Positions 1-11,871 of a stretch of DNA of 64,000 nucleotides are shown piece after piece; within the stretch, counting starts at the first letter, position 1; every line of letters starts with the position of its first letter. The stretch spans positions 17,135,629-17,199,628 of the forward strand of contig JABAKD010000002.1 of NCBI GenBank assembly GCA_012845835.1, read 5' to 3'. This DNA comes from Undaria pinnatifida. Its lineage: Eukaryota; Sar; Phaeophyceae; Laminariales; Alariaceae. Made by a program: the position numbers and the translations under genes. The notes below the pieces were generated by a model. The model saw nothing but the letters and a program-made list of their open reading frames with translations. It did no database searches and was not told where the DNA came from.

Positions 1-200
1 GTTTTTCGACTGGAGGATCCAGTCGAAAAAGTCGAGTTTTTTTACTGGATCCGCCAGTCGGAATTCTCAGTCGAAAAAAGTTGAGTCGAAAAAGCCCTTT
101 TCGACTGCGTAAGAAAGCCCGATTTGGGCTTCAGTCGAAAAAGGACGTTTTCGACTGACAAATCCGACTGCATAAGAAATGGCCTAACTGTTACAGAATG
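1..200. repeat. Dispersed GTCGAAAAA palindromic repeat
   Basis: The first 200 bases are built from alternating CAGTCGAAAAA and TTTTTCGACTG words, so the stretch can fold on itself many times. Related copies with the same terminal wording (CGACTGAC..ATCCGACTG..TAAGAAAT-like) occur at 14834-15009 and 15480-15565. It resembles a MITE or a nested inverted repeat. No coding potential is seen. Confidence 0.6.
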
Positions 201-289
201 GCATTCAATATCCGTTACGATATGGACGTAGCGTTGAAAAACCGTTTGTGTGGGTTTTACCCCGGCTTAATATTTGCCATGCATGACCG

Positions 290-545
290 TAATCTGGAAG
301 ACCTTAGACCCTCGCACCCCTACGATGCCGGGACGAAGCACGTCGGGTTTCCACCAACAAGGCGGAGATTGCGGCGAGGTGGGGGGGACGTACTCATTTG
401 TTGCTTGCCTTGGTCATTTGACCATTGACCACGCATCGCTTTCGAGACGGAGGACCGCTCCTACTCGTAGTAGAGACACCTGCATCATGTTGGGCGCGCT
501 CAGTACGTTTTCTGCCGTATATGACGTATGAAACTTGTTTTTCTT
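290..545 (-). repeat. Probable LINE 3' tail
   Basis: Bases about 375-540 are similar, in the same orientation, to 45389-45540: both share TTGCTTGCCTT..GTCATTTGACC, TTGACCACGCATC and a CTTTCGAGRC block. Here the block lies just beyond the C-terminal coding end of the antisense LINE remnant at 600-1990, so I read it as that element's 3' untranslated tail. The second copy would then be a severely 5'-truncated insertion. This is an inference from two copies only. Confidence 0.45.
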
Positions 546-599
546 ATCTTATCTTCTTCCTGTTTTTTCTCGCTACTATCTAATGGATGTACTCGCTAC

Positions 600-1990
600 T
601 ATCTAATGGATGTACCAATCTTCTCCATGGCACGTCCATCCATCTATTTTTCTGATCTCTTCCTCTAGCACATTCTGTTCCTGCTTGTACAGTTCACATT
701 GTCCTACTATGTGGGTTCTACTCTCGTTTGCGTTGCCACACGGGGAGCTCTGTGCGCCTTCTTTCTATTCCACCCGACCACTGGTATACCTCTTTCCTCT
801 TTCTGGCAGGTTCGGGTCCCCTACACGAAAACGCAGTCTTAGCGTTTTCGCGTAGTTCCATTGGGCCGGGCAAATATTTTTTCGTTGCTAAATATTTTTC
901 TATCCCCACGTATATATCTAAATGTTCTAGCGCTCTCACCTCCTTTGCTAGCGCTAGGCTTTGACTCACGTGTGTCCTTTCTTATACTTCTGTCTTATAT
1001 CTCCCAAACTTCTCGATGGACAGGACCTCGTATTGGCTTCTTCCTAGGTCCTTCCATACCTTTTCGATTACGCTGTCCCACCTTATTCCAGCTCGCCCTT
1101 TTGTAACTTTCTCCCATACAGCCCCATCAGTTACTGCTGGCAACCTCTTTTCTTAACATGTTCCTTTCTTTATGTTGCCGTTTCAACTTTCACACGTCTC
1201 TATTTGCTTTACGTGGGTACATTCTCAGTTCTGCTCTTAGTACTGTATCACTCGTCGCATTTTTAGCCTTGGTACTTTTTGGGCTGCCGCCATCTGTACT
1301 GTTTCCAGGTGTTTTACGAACTACGTGCTCCCTTCCCATTCTGCTCCCGAACATTCTAGCTTTGGCTCAAGCACATTCATTCGGGTCTTTTTTTTTAAGC
1401 TATTACGGGGAACCCTAGTAAATAGGACCTACGGTGAACACAAAAACCTATATATTCATCTATTTTTACCAACAATATTTCGTCCTATTTACTATCGTCC
1501 TCCGTAATAGTGTCAAGGTGCTAGTCCGTACGTGTGTGCTTTACCCTTTCCTATTGCTTTTGCTCTGTGTGCAGCGAAAGAGCAGTCTTTTGATATCTCT
1601 ATGCCAAGGTATGAATACTGGTCTACCATCGATAGTTCATCTCCTCCCCACTGCCATTCGAATGTTGCCGGATTCACCTTATCTTCGCTACGTACAACAA
1701 CTACTACTGCGCGCTTTTTACGTTCGCTGTCACTCTCCATTTCCTAGTGTACTCTAGTGTCTTCTCTATCTGTTTCTGCAGCCGTTCGGGTGTTTCTGAT
1801 ATCCCCACGAAATCGTTCGCATACATCAACCCCGACACCGTATCTTCCCCCACGGTGACTCCCTGCTTTGCTGCTTCAACCGCTATCTTGTCATCAATAT
1901 ATACCTTGAACAGATGGGTGTGATAGCGTACATCCCTGTGCCTCTCCTTGTAAAATGTCAACAGTTCGATACTGCCCCGCCCAACATCAC
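600..1990 (-). pseudogene. Degenerate LINE reverse transcriptase
   Basis: This is a broken non-LTR retrotransposon ORF on the minus strand. From 1961 down to about 1705 it reads as the RT palm: LFKVYIDD, then GVTVGEDTVSGLMYANDFVG, where the catalytic F/YADD box has become YAND. The frame then breaks, and 1740-1513 continues with the thumb-side motif DQYSYLGIEISKDCS. Below the MITE at 1401-1509 the frame is interrupted repeatedly. About 735-610 encodes ESRTHIVGQCELYKQEQ and a following acidic EEE helix, typical of the Cys/His tail of these LINEs. Frameshifts, stops and the mutated catalytic box show it is dead. It lies antisense, presumably in an intron or 5' part of the GBF1/GNOM gene. The 5' part of the LINE (endonuclease) was not found. 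Confidence 0.75.
1401..1509. mobile_element. 105-bp palindromic MITE, copy 1
   Basis: Terminal inverted repeats start TTACGGGG and end TCCGTAA (1403-1507), flanked on both sides by TA, the target-site signature of Tc1/mariner-like elements. The shared inner sequence is AGTAAATAGGACC with its reverse complement. A second copy of the same 105-bp length lies in opposite orientation at 62284-62388. This copy has several mismatches between its arms and interrupts the LINE remnant, so it inserted after the LINE. Confidence 0.8.
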
Positions 1991-2721
1991 AGCACTTCTA
2001 TCACAATAGCACATTTCGTAATATTGTTCATCGTTCTCCACATATTTCCTCTGGACCCAATTTCCCACAACTTTTTCCACGGCCCGTTTCTCTATATTGT
2101 TCCATGGACCTTTCGTACATCTACTACTATTTAGAATTAATAGAAAGAAGCACTATCTTGTTAGACCCGCGTCCTTCCTACCTTGAATTGCCTTGCCTAA
2201 CGTGTACCAGGTACATACACACGATCTACGTGCCTACGGTTTGGCCTAAACCCTGCTTGTCCTACACGTATCGTTTCTTCCTTCTCCGTCATTGTTCCCA
2301 TTCTATCGTTCAAATCTTACACGCCGACTTTCCTACGGTGCCTAGTAGCGTTATGCCTCTATTGTTCCCCCGGTCAGCCTTGTTTCACTTATTGAATAAG
2401 TGTACTACAACGCATTTTCTCCGCTTCTTCGGTGCGTACTCATTTTTCCAAATTCAAATTATGCAACGTAACCATCATGGTAAGCCTTCCTTCTCCCCCG
2501 TATTTCATAAATCCATTCACTCTTTGGTCTGCCCCTGCTGCCTTTCTATTCTTAATGCGTAGCTACGCGTGTATTTACTTCTTCCAGACGGTGGGGGGGG
2601 AGGGGGGGCAATATATCTTTTCACGTTTGCCCGTGGTGTATTCGTCATAGCTATCGTGCATGGCGGGCCGTGTTTAATCACGCGGTTGCTCTACATCGCA
2701 TGCATGCATACGCGCACGCAG

Positions 2722-5700
2722 AGACGAAGCCGAGGGGTTGTGGCTTTCTACTTTGTACACGTTGAGCATGCTGGCAGGGAGCGTCTTTCCGAAGGTGGCG
2801 AAGGGAGCCGCTGATGCTCTAGAGCGCTTGGTGCTTGAGGTACGTCGGTAAAAATTGGTGGAGTGGGTTGGTCGATTGGTCGACCAGTCAGTCACCCGAT
2901 CTGTCTGTCGGTCGGTCGGTCGGTCGGTTGGTTGGTTGGTTGGTTGGTTGGTTGATTGGCTGGTTGGTCGGTCGGTCGGTCGGTAGGTAGGTAGGTAGGT
3001 AGGTAGGTAGGTAGGTAGGTAGGTAGGTAGGTAGGTAGGCGGCGTAACTCCCCCTCCCCTTTCCCTAGCAAAGGAAGGTCTCGAGGTGTTTTTATTGTTG
3101 GAAGTAAAAGGGTGATGCGGGGAGGGTGATGCGGGGCTCGGTGGGTCGGTGGGTCGGTCGGTCGAATCGCCGGTGGGTCGGTCGGTAGGTCGTTTGAGCC
3201 CGGAGGAAGGGGGGAAGGGTGGCCGAGAAGGTTGTCGTCTTCGTTTCGGACCACTGAGTTAACAGTCAGCCAGATGGAGCTGAGCTTGTGCGTTTGGTAG
3301 ACGTACACCGAACCACCGAGATAAAGACCCGCGGAATGGTCCCTGACGGTTAAGGTGGTAGTGGCGTGTGGCTTGGTGAGGACAGGTAGCGTCTGAATTC
3401 CTGCGGTTCACAGCAGGAGCGTAGTGGTTGATGGAGTGCGCCAAGCTGAGGCCGGAGGTGCTTGTCTGCGCGATCGTTTCTTGACGGCGCAGAGCTTTTT
3501 ACGGCGGCTTGTTAGAGCTGTCAGCCTTCTGTACTGCTCTGGACGGTCATGAAAGGACCGTTTTTTTTCATTTGTGTTGTTTTTGTACCTGAGCGGTCGT
3601 TATGTTTTCTTACAAAATATTCTAACGACGTCAGCTGTGAGTTCGACGAATTTAGGGTCGACACTCATTTTTGCAAGCTGCGTTGTTGGTACTTGTAGTA
3701 TTCTATGTGGGTGAGTTTTTTCACTCAATGGGAGGGGTCTTGTTATTTTCGTTATGTTTTTTTGTCCATAATGGCAGCTCGTTGAAATTTATCGGGTAGC
3801 GAGGACGAGATATGTGTGGCGAAAGCTTGAGCTTTTTTACTGTGATCTCCTTCCTGCAGTAGGCTCTGATGTAGCCATGCAGCCATGCTACTGTTGCAGC
3901 CATCTTCATATTTTGGGTAGTTTGCTACGGCGGCTTTCTACTCTCCGGCTATCTGTGGCAGGGGCTACTGCTGTACTTGCAGCCATCTACTGCCGTAGCT
4001 GTCTGCTGCTGTGGCTGTCTACTGCCATACGAGCTGTCTACTGTTGTAGCTAGCGACTGCTGTAACTGTCCACTGCTGTAGCTGCTTACTGATGCAGCTG
4101 TCTACTGCTGTAGCTATGGACCATACTCCTCCCATGCGTTGCCCGACGCCCCTCGCCGCTTAGTTGTCACCCCCCCCCCCACCCCCGCCCCCCTCCCGCC
4201 TTTTTTTCCGTCTTCCTCTTCAGCTGCACGGGATCCGACCCCTCGCATGGGGTACCGCCTTCGCCGAGGTTCTCCTGAAACTCCCGGTGCCTTTGTTTCC
4301 GCCGAACTTTAGACCAGCCGAGGGGGTGGCGGTTCACGGCACTTGGAGCGAGGAGGTGATACATCTTAGAACGGACCTTTCCGTTAGTCTACTTTTATCT
4401 TAGACTATTAGGCTAGAGTTGGACTTGTCAGACTTAGACTCAGACGATATGTTTACCTCACCTTTTTACGTTGCGTTACGTTACGTTGCCTTTTAGCACG
4501 TTTTCTTACGTTGCATTACCTTACCCTACGTTACCTTACGCTACCTTACCTTACCATACCATACCCTACCCTACCCTGCTGTACCGTACCATGCCCTACC
4601 CCTCTATACCCTACCCTACCCTAACTTCCCTTCCCTTCGCTTACCTTACCTTACCTTACCTTACCTTACCTTACCTTACCTTACCTTACCTTACCTTACC
4701 TTACCTTGCCTTACCTTCCCTTGCCTTACCTCACCTTACCTTACCTTACCTTACCTTACCTTACCTCACCTTACCTTACCTTACCTTACCTTACCTTACC
4801 TTACCTTACCTTACCTTACCTTACCTTACCTTACCTTACCTTACCTTACCTTACCTTACCTTACCTTACCTTCCCTTGCCTTACCTTACCTTGCCTTACC
4901 TTGCCTTACCTTACCTTGCCTTACCTTACCTTACCTTACCTTACTTTACCATTCCTTACCTCACCTTACCTTACGTTACCTTGCCTTACCTTATCTTACC
5001 CTACCCTGCCGTCCTGTACAGTACCGTACTGTACCCTACCCTTCTATGCCCTATCTTACCTTACCTTACGTTACCTTACCCTACCTCGCTCCTTTCAGGT
5101 CTGCCTCCGGTGCTGCTCAATCCTCTCCCGCACCTTCCTACACCACCTGCAAGCACTATCCACCCTCCAAGGGTTCGACAACCTGTGGCTGGACACCATC
5201 TCCCTCCTCAGCCAAAACTTCGAAGGCACTCGTGTCCCGGGAAGGGGGGGAGACAGCCGCGGAAGCGAAGGGCGGGAGGGTGGGGTAACTGGGGGTGGGG
5301 TGGGAGGGGTGGCGGCGGAGAGTTGTCAGCAGATTTTAACGAACATGCTGATGGTGGCTGCTTATGCTGGGGTCCTTGGCCGGCAGGAGGGGGACGATAT
5401 GGGTGAGAGAGAGGGAGAGAGGGGCCGCGCCAGTGCCGCCAGTGCAACTCGTAGGACGTGTGCAATGATGGGGGTGGCACGTTTTGGCCATACATGTCAC
5501 ACCTTGGACTGATCATAATCTATACATCATATACGTATCATATATAGATCATATATACTTGATGTATGTCGTGGTGGTTTGTTGTGCAGGATCTGTGTGA
5601 TACAGATCCATCCCAGGAATCATGTGCTAAATCATGCAGATCATCTGGCTCCCACCCGGCAGCATGATCTGTAGCCCATACAGATCGTTTAGACCAGGGA

Positions 5701-7544
5701 TGCGTCTTCCCTGAAAGACGCAGATCATCGATAGATCAATAGGAGTATGATCTATAAGTCACAGATCAATAACAATACGTAGGGATTTGATCTGAAAGGT
5801 ACAGATCATTTGACAGTGAATAGGGAATTGATCATTAATAGGGAATTGATCTATAAGACACAAATCATTAACAACTAATGTGGGTTTGATCTGTAAGACA
5901 AAGATCATTAACCATTAATAGGGATCTGAACAGTCGGAGATGCGAAGCATGTTCTGACTGACGGGACCCCTTGACTGAGGAACTTCCCGATACCTTAGAA
6001 ATTCACTTTGTGTTTTCTGCAGTATTTTATACCGAAAAATGCCATCTAGTGGGCCATGTGGTTGTTCGTAGGGTTCAGAGTTCAGAGTACGATTTTTCTC
6101 CGAAGTCAGGTTTTGGGTGAGGAGGCATGGAGCTCCTCGACTGAGGAGGCGTTGACCCTTTTAGCATCGCACTCCCGACATGGGGACAAACCACTTGGAT
6201 TTAGACTAGAAAAATGTTTAGAGTTGGAAATAAATGGGTTAAAAAAAAGAGGTAGATGCAACCCCTCTACGGTCGCTTGCATGGTTGCATATGTCTTTAG
6301 TTGTTGTGTTGATGTGCGGACCTTGATGGCTTGATGGCAAAGGGAATGTAGGGGTGAGCGAATGTGTAGGGGGGGGGGGGGGGGCGTCGTGCGCTTTTTT
6401 CTGTTTGATTTTTTGTTTCCGTAGACCGCGGTCTTGGATGGGAACAAACACCGACGCCTTCGCTCTTGCCCCCCTCTAAAAAAAAATGCACGAATGTTTT
6501 TGATGAATAATTACTTAGAACTAGCGTGGGATATTTTCTGGCGGTAGCAAAAGGGTTAATATGCCTCCCCCAAAACGCCATCTGTAAAAATGTCCGAGTA
6601 AATGTACCCCTGCCCCCCCCCCCCCCCCCCCCCTTCCGGAAAATGGACGGGTAGATGTGACTTGGACAAGTTTGGTACATTGGATAGTAGCGAGAAAGCG
6701 ACCGCCATCCTAGGAAGTAGGTGGTGGCCACAGACGGGCCGAAGAGGAAGGAGATGAGCTACACAAAAAGGGTTTTCTTCTCCCCCCCCGCCCCCAACTC
6801 CCCCCACCCTCCCACCCCTTGTGCCCGAACCCCACGTGCCGACGTTTCACAACTCTTGCAGGCCCCGGCGATGCCTCAGGTGGAGGCGGGGCGCGCAGCG
6901 GCGGCGGCGGTGGTGGAGAACGAGGCGACCCCCGACGCCTACTGTACCAAACCCGTCAGATTATCGAGCCTGTGTGTCCCGGCTTACGCCCGCTTTTGGC
7001 AGGACTGGCGGGAGCTGCCGACTTACCGACGGAAGTCATGACCCCCCCCCCCTCCTCCTCCCAGCTTCCGCCACCGCCGCAACCATATGTGCCTCACGAC
7101 GAAGGCGGTGTCATGGGGGGGGGCGGGGTTGGGGCTGGGGCTGGGGCTGGGCCCGGGGTTGAAATTAACAGTCCTCCCAATTTGGGGGGGGCGTCAAGGC
7201 AAACGATGCCAATCGCGGGCGTTCGGGAAGGGGTTTCCACGCAGGAGCCCACCAGCAGCGCGGACGCGCCGGCGCGTGCTGACAGCGGAGGGGGGATGAC
7301 TCTGGGGGAGAGCTTCCCGTCGTCAAATTCTTCTGAACCAAGTGCGGCCGATATGGCAGACCCCTCTCTTCGTGAAGGAGGTGGGGGTGGGGGAGCGGCT
7401 GGAGGGGAGGGGGCAAGCATCGAGAGGGATGGCAACGCGCATGAGATTTTTGACAGGCCCGCTGTTAGTTCCGCGCCTCCAGGGCCCGTGCCTGTGCCTG
7501 TGTCTGGGCCGCCGCTGCAGCCAGGCCAGCTGCAAATCGTTTAA
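2722..7544 (+). CDS. GBF1/GNOM-type ARF-GEF, C-terminal part
   Basis: Four exons: 2722-2839, 4224-4355, 5099-5402 and 6862-7544 (TAA stop). All junctions are GT-AG and phase-consistent (0, 0, 1), giving 411 residues. The family activates ARF GTPases at Golgi/ER membranes by GDP-GTP exchange. The catalytic Sec7 domain would lie upstream, outside the window. What is visible is the C-terminal HDS region: exon 1 has [22 protein letters not shown]; exon 2 has [18 protein letters not shown]; exon 3 has [20 protein letters not shown] followed by [12 protein letters not shown] and [15 protein letters not shown]; exon 4 has [17 protein letters not shown]. From memory these follow the order of the GNOM/GBF1 C-terminus. 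A Gly-rich insert follows NF in exon 3, and the last about 150 residues are Gly/Pro-rich and probably disordered. Exon 1 has a weak acceptor and could begin 2 bp later. BIG-type ARF-GEF is the less likely alternative. Confidence 0.82.
2880..3045. repeat. GGTC/GGTT/GGTA tetranucleotide tract
   Basis: Runs of GGTC, then GGTT, then GGTC and GGTA follow one another, a microsatellite that changed its unit by point mutation. GGTC units return at about 3140-3190. It lies in the GBF1/GNOM intron 2840-4223. The long frames it creates are artefacts of the period. Confidence 0.9.
3607..3755 (+). repeat. Dispersed repeat, copy shared with 63325
   Basis: AAAATATTCTAACGACGTCA, then GAGTTCGACGAATTT, TTTGCAAGCTGCGTTGTTGG and GGGAGGGGTC reappear in the same order at 63325-63470. 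Shorter matches occur at 26290-26400 and 25230-25260. The TTTGCAAGCTG block is the reverse complement of a block in the 'GATCGGAGTATCACACAC' family, so the two may be ends of one element. It is intronic here. Confidence 0.65.
3900..4115 (+). repeat. Degenerate CTGTAGCTGTCTACTG minisatellite
   Basis: Imperfect units of about 18-21 bases with the core CTACTGCTGTAGCTGTC repeat across the second half of the GBF1/GNOM intron 2840-4223. No exon is needed here, because exon 2722-2839 joins 4224-4355 without a missing segment. Confidence 0.7.
4470..5090 (+). repeat. (TTACC)n pentanucleotide array
   Basis: About 600 bases of TTACC units, nearly perfect from 4640 to 4960 with CCTTGCC and CTCACC variants at the edges. 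It fills most of the GBF1/GNOM intron 4356-5098 and ends only some 15 bases before the acceptor CTCGCTCCTTTCAG at 5098. Four of the five bases in each unit are pyrimidines, so the array extends the polypyrimidine tract. The open frames translated as LPYLT repeats are artefacts. Confidence 0.95.
5515..5935. repeat. GATCTGT/ACAGATC dispersed repeat, copy 1
   Basis: Dense alternating TGATCTGT and ACAGATCA words, with the ordered landmarks TGTTGTGCAGGAT, CATGCTRRNNCATKCAGATC, GCATGATCTGTA and CCAGGGAT..TCTTCCCTGA. The same order occurs at 58285-58460 and, more diverged, at 43500-43780. It lies in the last GBF1/GNOM intron. The mirrored words suggest hairpins or a degraded inverted-repeat element. 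Confidence 0.65.
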
Positions 7545-7684
7545 GCGAGAGCTGGAAGTTATTTTATGTTTGGAACTGTACCCACGGTTTTGGGGGGGAA
7601 ACTACTTGAAATTTGTGTGCAACTACTGGAAATTTGTGTGCACCCACGGTTTTGGTGAAACATGCTACTTGGAAGTACAGTAGG

Positions 7685-7862
7685 GGTTCTCCCAGTAAAG
7701 CTGTGGTGTGCCAGAGCGACAGGACCGCCTTATAGGGGAAAGCCGCCTTTATTCATTCCACGTTATTAGTGCGATTCCCTTTAAATAGTAGCGCTAAGCA
7801 ATGTTGACCGCCTTATATCGGAATGCCGCGTTACTGAGACCGCCTTGTTGGGGGATCTCTAG
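7685..7862 (-). mobile_element. AAGGCGG MITE-like element, copy A
   Basis: A non-coding element of about 175 bp whose ends are imperfect inverted repeats: TCTCCCAGTAAAGCTG at one end and CCGCCTTGTTGGGGGA at the other. Inside it carries CCGCCTTATA blocks. Other copies lie at 7955-8137, 11872-12055, 24453-24625, 38955-39505 and 42005-42192. It has no ORF, so it would need a transposase in trans. Confidence 0.65.
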
Positions 7863-7954
7863 TGCAGTATGCACTGCACGGTTTTGGGGGGAAAATGCTA
7901 CTTGAAATTCGTGTGCACCCACGGTTTTGGTTGAACATTATACTTGGAAATACA

Positions 7955-8137
7955 GTGGGGGTTCTCCCGGTAAGGCTGCGGTGTGCGAGAGCAATGCGGC
8001 CGCCTTATGGAGGGAAGTCCCCTTATTCCCTCCACGTCATGAGTGCAATTCCCCAGCCGTGCCAACCTATTGTGACCGCCTTATATCGGGATACCGCCTT
8101 ATATGGGGATACCGTCGTATTGGGGGACCACTAGTGC
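7955..8137 (-). mobile_element. AAGGCGG MITE-like element, copy B
   Basis: Same family and orientation as the element at 7685-7862, about 95 bp downstream of it. Landmarks: TCTCCCGGTAAGGCTGCGGT at the left and CGTATTGGGGGACC at the right, with three CCGCCTTAT blocks between. The flanks (CACGGTTTTGGTTGAAC..TACTTGGAAATACAGT) also repeat those of copy A. The pair may therefore be a tandem duplication of a larger 270-bp unit rather than two insertions. Confidence 0.65.
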
Positions 8138-9962
8138 AGGTATTGCAGTGCGCGATTTTGGGGGGAAAGTAGTTCGAATTTGTGGGGAATGCATTTCGCG
8201 GCCACAATAAAAAGGTTAGGCGAGCAGGCGGACCGTCCTTCGTGGCATGCCATGGTGGAAGGCAGTGACACGGGACGGTGGGGCCGGAGGGATGCTGTTG
8301 CATGAAGTGGCGGTGATGTCTGTGTTGTGCTCGTGGGGCGTATTTAGCGGAAGGTTGTATCGGCTTGGCCCTGGTTTTTGTGGAGAGCGCGGTGGTGTTT
8401 GTTTGCGTTCTCTTATTCTTTTTTTTTTTTTTTTTTTTTTACTTTTGTGTGTTTTCGTGTGGTGTTGATGCAGTGCTGTACTGGTCTAGTCTACACTTGT
8501 AGCCTATTGTCGGGGTATGGTGCCACTCTGCACAGGGAAGCGGTGCGGTACTGTACTGCTCGGTACGATATGCTATACGGTACATTGTTGTTCAGTACCG
8601 TACTATATACTCATAGTGCCATACCGTTCGGGATTGAATGCGTTATGTACGGTACTGTACTGTACGGTGTGTTACGCTATATTATATTTGGCGGGGTATC
8701 TTTGGATATCTCTGCCGGCGGGTACGCTATGAAGGTACGCGCTTTGGGCGCGGGGGGGGCGGTGGCTACTACTGCTGTGTCCGCGTTTATTTTGGCATAA
8801 TGCGGCGTGTTTTGAGGTCCATGCTATCTGGTCGTTGCGGCGTAATTTCTATGTGCGACGGGTCTGTTGTCGTTCTGTACCCGTTCTTCACGGTAGTAGC
8901 GTTGTTTTGGCCAATAAGCGAGCTTCTCCGGGGTCGAGTTAACTGGAGAGATTGTTCCATTCAGTGCTTCGTCGATGTTTGTGGGCGTGTTGTTTGGGGG
9001 GGAAGATTGATTTTTTGGTGATAACTAAAACCACCAAATTCACGAAGGTCGCCAAGCTCTGTAAAGATAATTCGAAATCCATTTAGCCAGGGGGCGCTAA
9101 AGATGGGAGCTAGGAAATAGGCTGAACCTTTTGGCAAAACTATTATCTATAAATTGCATGGCTCCTTAACCCATTTAGCACCGCAGTCCTGACACGGGGA
9201 CAATACACTTGGAGTTAGACTAGGATACGTTTAGGAGTTGGAAGCGGATTTCGGGGCCCATATACAGGGACGAAACAAAGGATAAGCACGGTTCTTGTCA
9301 TGGCTGCTAGCATGCAGCACTCGCGGCGGTGCACACCATGCGCGTGTCTGAAACGGGCACTTGCATTGGAGTGAGTTCGACAGTAAAACCTTCCGCCAGC
9401 TAATCTACTTAGCATCCCGCATTGCTTCGTGTGAGAAGAATGCTGCAATCGTCATTGTTATTCGTCAGCTTTTCCCCCTGTACTACAATCAAGATATATT
9501 CAAGTCCCAAAAGGATTAAGGGCACCCAAAATCGTCAGAATGTCGTTCTCGGATTGACGAAATATATACAGTATGTGTTTGGTTGTATATCTAGCCATGG
9601 GATTCGGGTAGCACTTATTTTTGTCCCCTTATAGTGACGTAATGATCGGTCTTGGGGTGTTTTAGAGGTATGACGCGTGCTATGATAAAAGTGCACCACT
9701 TTTTTTTCAGAGGTTCCTCAATTTGGGAGCTTAACGCCTTTAGAACTGGAAACCCTTTTTTTGGGGACAAAATTACTTGAAGTTAGTATAGGGAGGGGTT
9801 TGGGATTCTCTGAAGGGGTTAAGGCCTCTCCCAAAAACTGATTCTTGTGGAGAAAGAAAAAAATAACGTGCTACATGACGGATGAAACATCCCATGGCTT
9901 CGGTACACAACGAGAACCATCCAAAAAAAAAATGTTCTATTATTTATTTTTTTTCCGAGTCG

Positions 9963-10214
9963 TTCTACTGTAGCCCCCCCAACTTTTCTCTACCGAAATC
10001 GCCGGTTTCAAAAACCAGCTCCCGGTCGCACGTACGTCCTGAAATACGGCGTCCCTCGACACCCCGCCGTCGTCGATCGCTAGACCTTTTCACACAAAAA
10101 ATTATATGGATGATTTTTTTTTTCAATGATATCCTTCCTTGTGTCGAGCAGCCATGAAATGATCAAACGTCCGTTAAAGAAAACCGCTGGTTTCGGGGGG
10201 GGCTATGGTAGAAT
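9963..10214. mobile_element. GGTAGCCCCCC TIR element, copy 1
   Basis: About 250 bp bounded by CTGTAGCCCCCCCAACTTTT at the left and a reverse-complement-like GGTTTCGGGGGGGGCTATGG at the right. Internal landmarks are AAATCGCCGGTTT, CCTGAAATACGG, GTCGAGCAGCCATGAAA and CGTTAAAGAAAA. A copy with the same landmarks and length lies at 37393-37637, and a fragment at 41010-41085. I interpret it as a non-autonomous DNA transposon. Confidence 0.65.
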
Positions 10215-11339
10215 CAGTCTTCCGGCGATAGTATTAGTAGGTTGAGGAGTCCCGTCATTCAGAAAACAAAATAGTCAGAAAAAGGTATACCTCTATCGTA
10301 GCACGCGTCGCATGAAGCTCCTCACCTAGGGCGTCCCAGAAAAATATCGGAGCACACTCGTGTACCGTGTACCAGGTAGCGTGTGTTTACAGCAGCTACA
10401 TCGGCTATTGCGAGCATTGTTTACAGTACTAAAGCTCCGTGTGCGTCGGTGCACTGACAGGGGGGGAATGGTTCACGTGTGGCTCGCGACCTCGCCTAGC
10501 AATACGGCGTGATGTTTTGTTTCTGATGTTTATAACGTTTTGCTTACTGTGATGCAGCCAACGGTTTTTACATCACCTGTTGTTCCTTACCGCGTACTTT
10601 TGATCAGGGATGTACGTTATTACCGGTATATAGCAGAGGTAATAATTGCCGTTCTCACTTAAGTTTGCTTTTTGTGTTTTTTTCATGTGCGGTAAGTGTT
10701 TTTTGTTTTTCGCCTCAGGGGCTAGTTTTCATGCTGTTATGCAGAGCCAACGATTTACGATAGAGTGCTGTTCCCCAAGTGCGCTGCTTCTGTTATATAA
10801 AGATTGAACGGTCGTATTTCACAGTTTTGTATAGACTATGCATGCTTCACGTTTTTTTTTACATTGTGGGTTTTTGATGGTGTGTTGATTGTCTCGATAT
10901 TGATGTTATTGATATGTTTGGCGTGTGCAACCGGGACTCTGCTGGTATATGTTTCTCGCTTGCAAGACAGAACGTCAGACATCCCACATCTTAGACGACA
11001 GGAGGTCACAACCTTCCACACGACGGACAGATGACCGATTCCCACTTGATGATCTAGACTAGATATTTCAGGAAAGGAAGATCGGTACTACATGGTCTAG
11101 CCCATCTTACCGGATGGGGGCCGTACGATCAGCACCTACCTAGCAGGTAATTTTAGAGTGTTGGTTCTGCAATCTCTCAAGTACAGATCCTGCACAACAT
11201 CTACAAAAACGTCAGATATGGGAATTAGACCTACTACTGTAGAAGATCTATATGATCTATATGATCTAGATCGTCATCTGTGCGGAGTGTGCAATCTTAC
11301 CAACAACACTTTCTGTTTTTTTTTTTCTCGTGCCGCCGA

Positions 11340-11500
11340 AAGTGCGAAAGCGCGACTTCGCAAACACCGAGAAAAATCGACGAATCATTGGAAACACTGA
11401 ACCGAACGCGCGATAAAACATGAAGGCATGTACAGAGGGGGAGAAGGGAAGAGCTGTGACCACGGCTTGCCAAGGAGGTTTTTTATCGTGGATTCTCCTA
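11340..11500 (+). repeat. SINE body fragment
   Basis: GAAAAATCGACGA, GCGCGATAAAA..TGAAGGCA and GGGGAGAAGGG..GCTGTGACCACGGCTTG match the body of the tRNA-headed element at 30721-31015. The tRNA-like head is missing, so this is a 5'-truncated copy. Confidence 0.55.
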
Positions 11501-11871
11501 TACACGAGTCGAGCTTAGAGTTAAAAAGCGATGATATACTCGTAGCTGAAACAAAACACGGCACTAGTGGTGATTCTCGTTTGTTTTAGGGGCTGCCCGT
11601 CCGGCAGGCAAAGCATATGAGCGGGCGAGCCATAGTGGACACCAGAATTAGGCATGGATACCCTTGGGAAGGTGCAGTGACTATTTTTTGTCTTGGAAAC
11701 AAATAAACTACGAACGAGCGAGCAAGCCAACGATGCGTTAAGCTTGACGCTGTGTATTCATCGCGGCAGCCACCAGACCGTTTGCCCCATTTTTTCTCAT
11801 CAAACTGCTCACGTCATATTCACTCTCATCGTAGAGTGGCTTGCCTGATATATATTTCCTTGTACAGCAGA

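Noticed and set aside
4471-5512. Two long plus-strand frames (311 and 268 codons) with LPYLT repeats
   Set aside because: They translate the (TTACC)n array in different phases. Only the part from 5099 to 5402 is a real exon.
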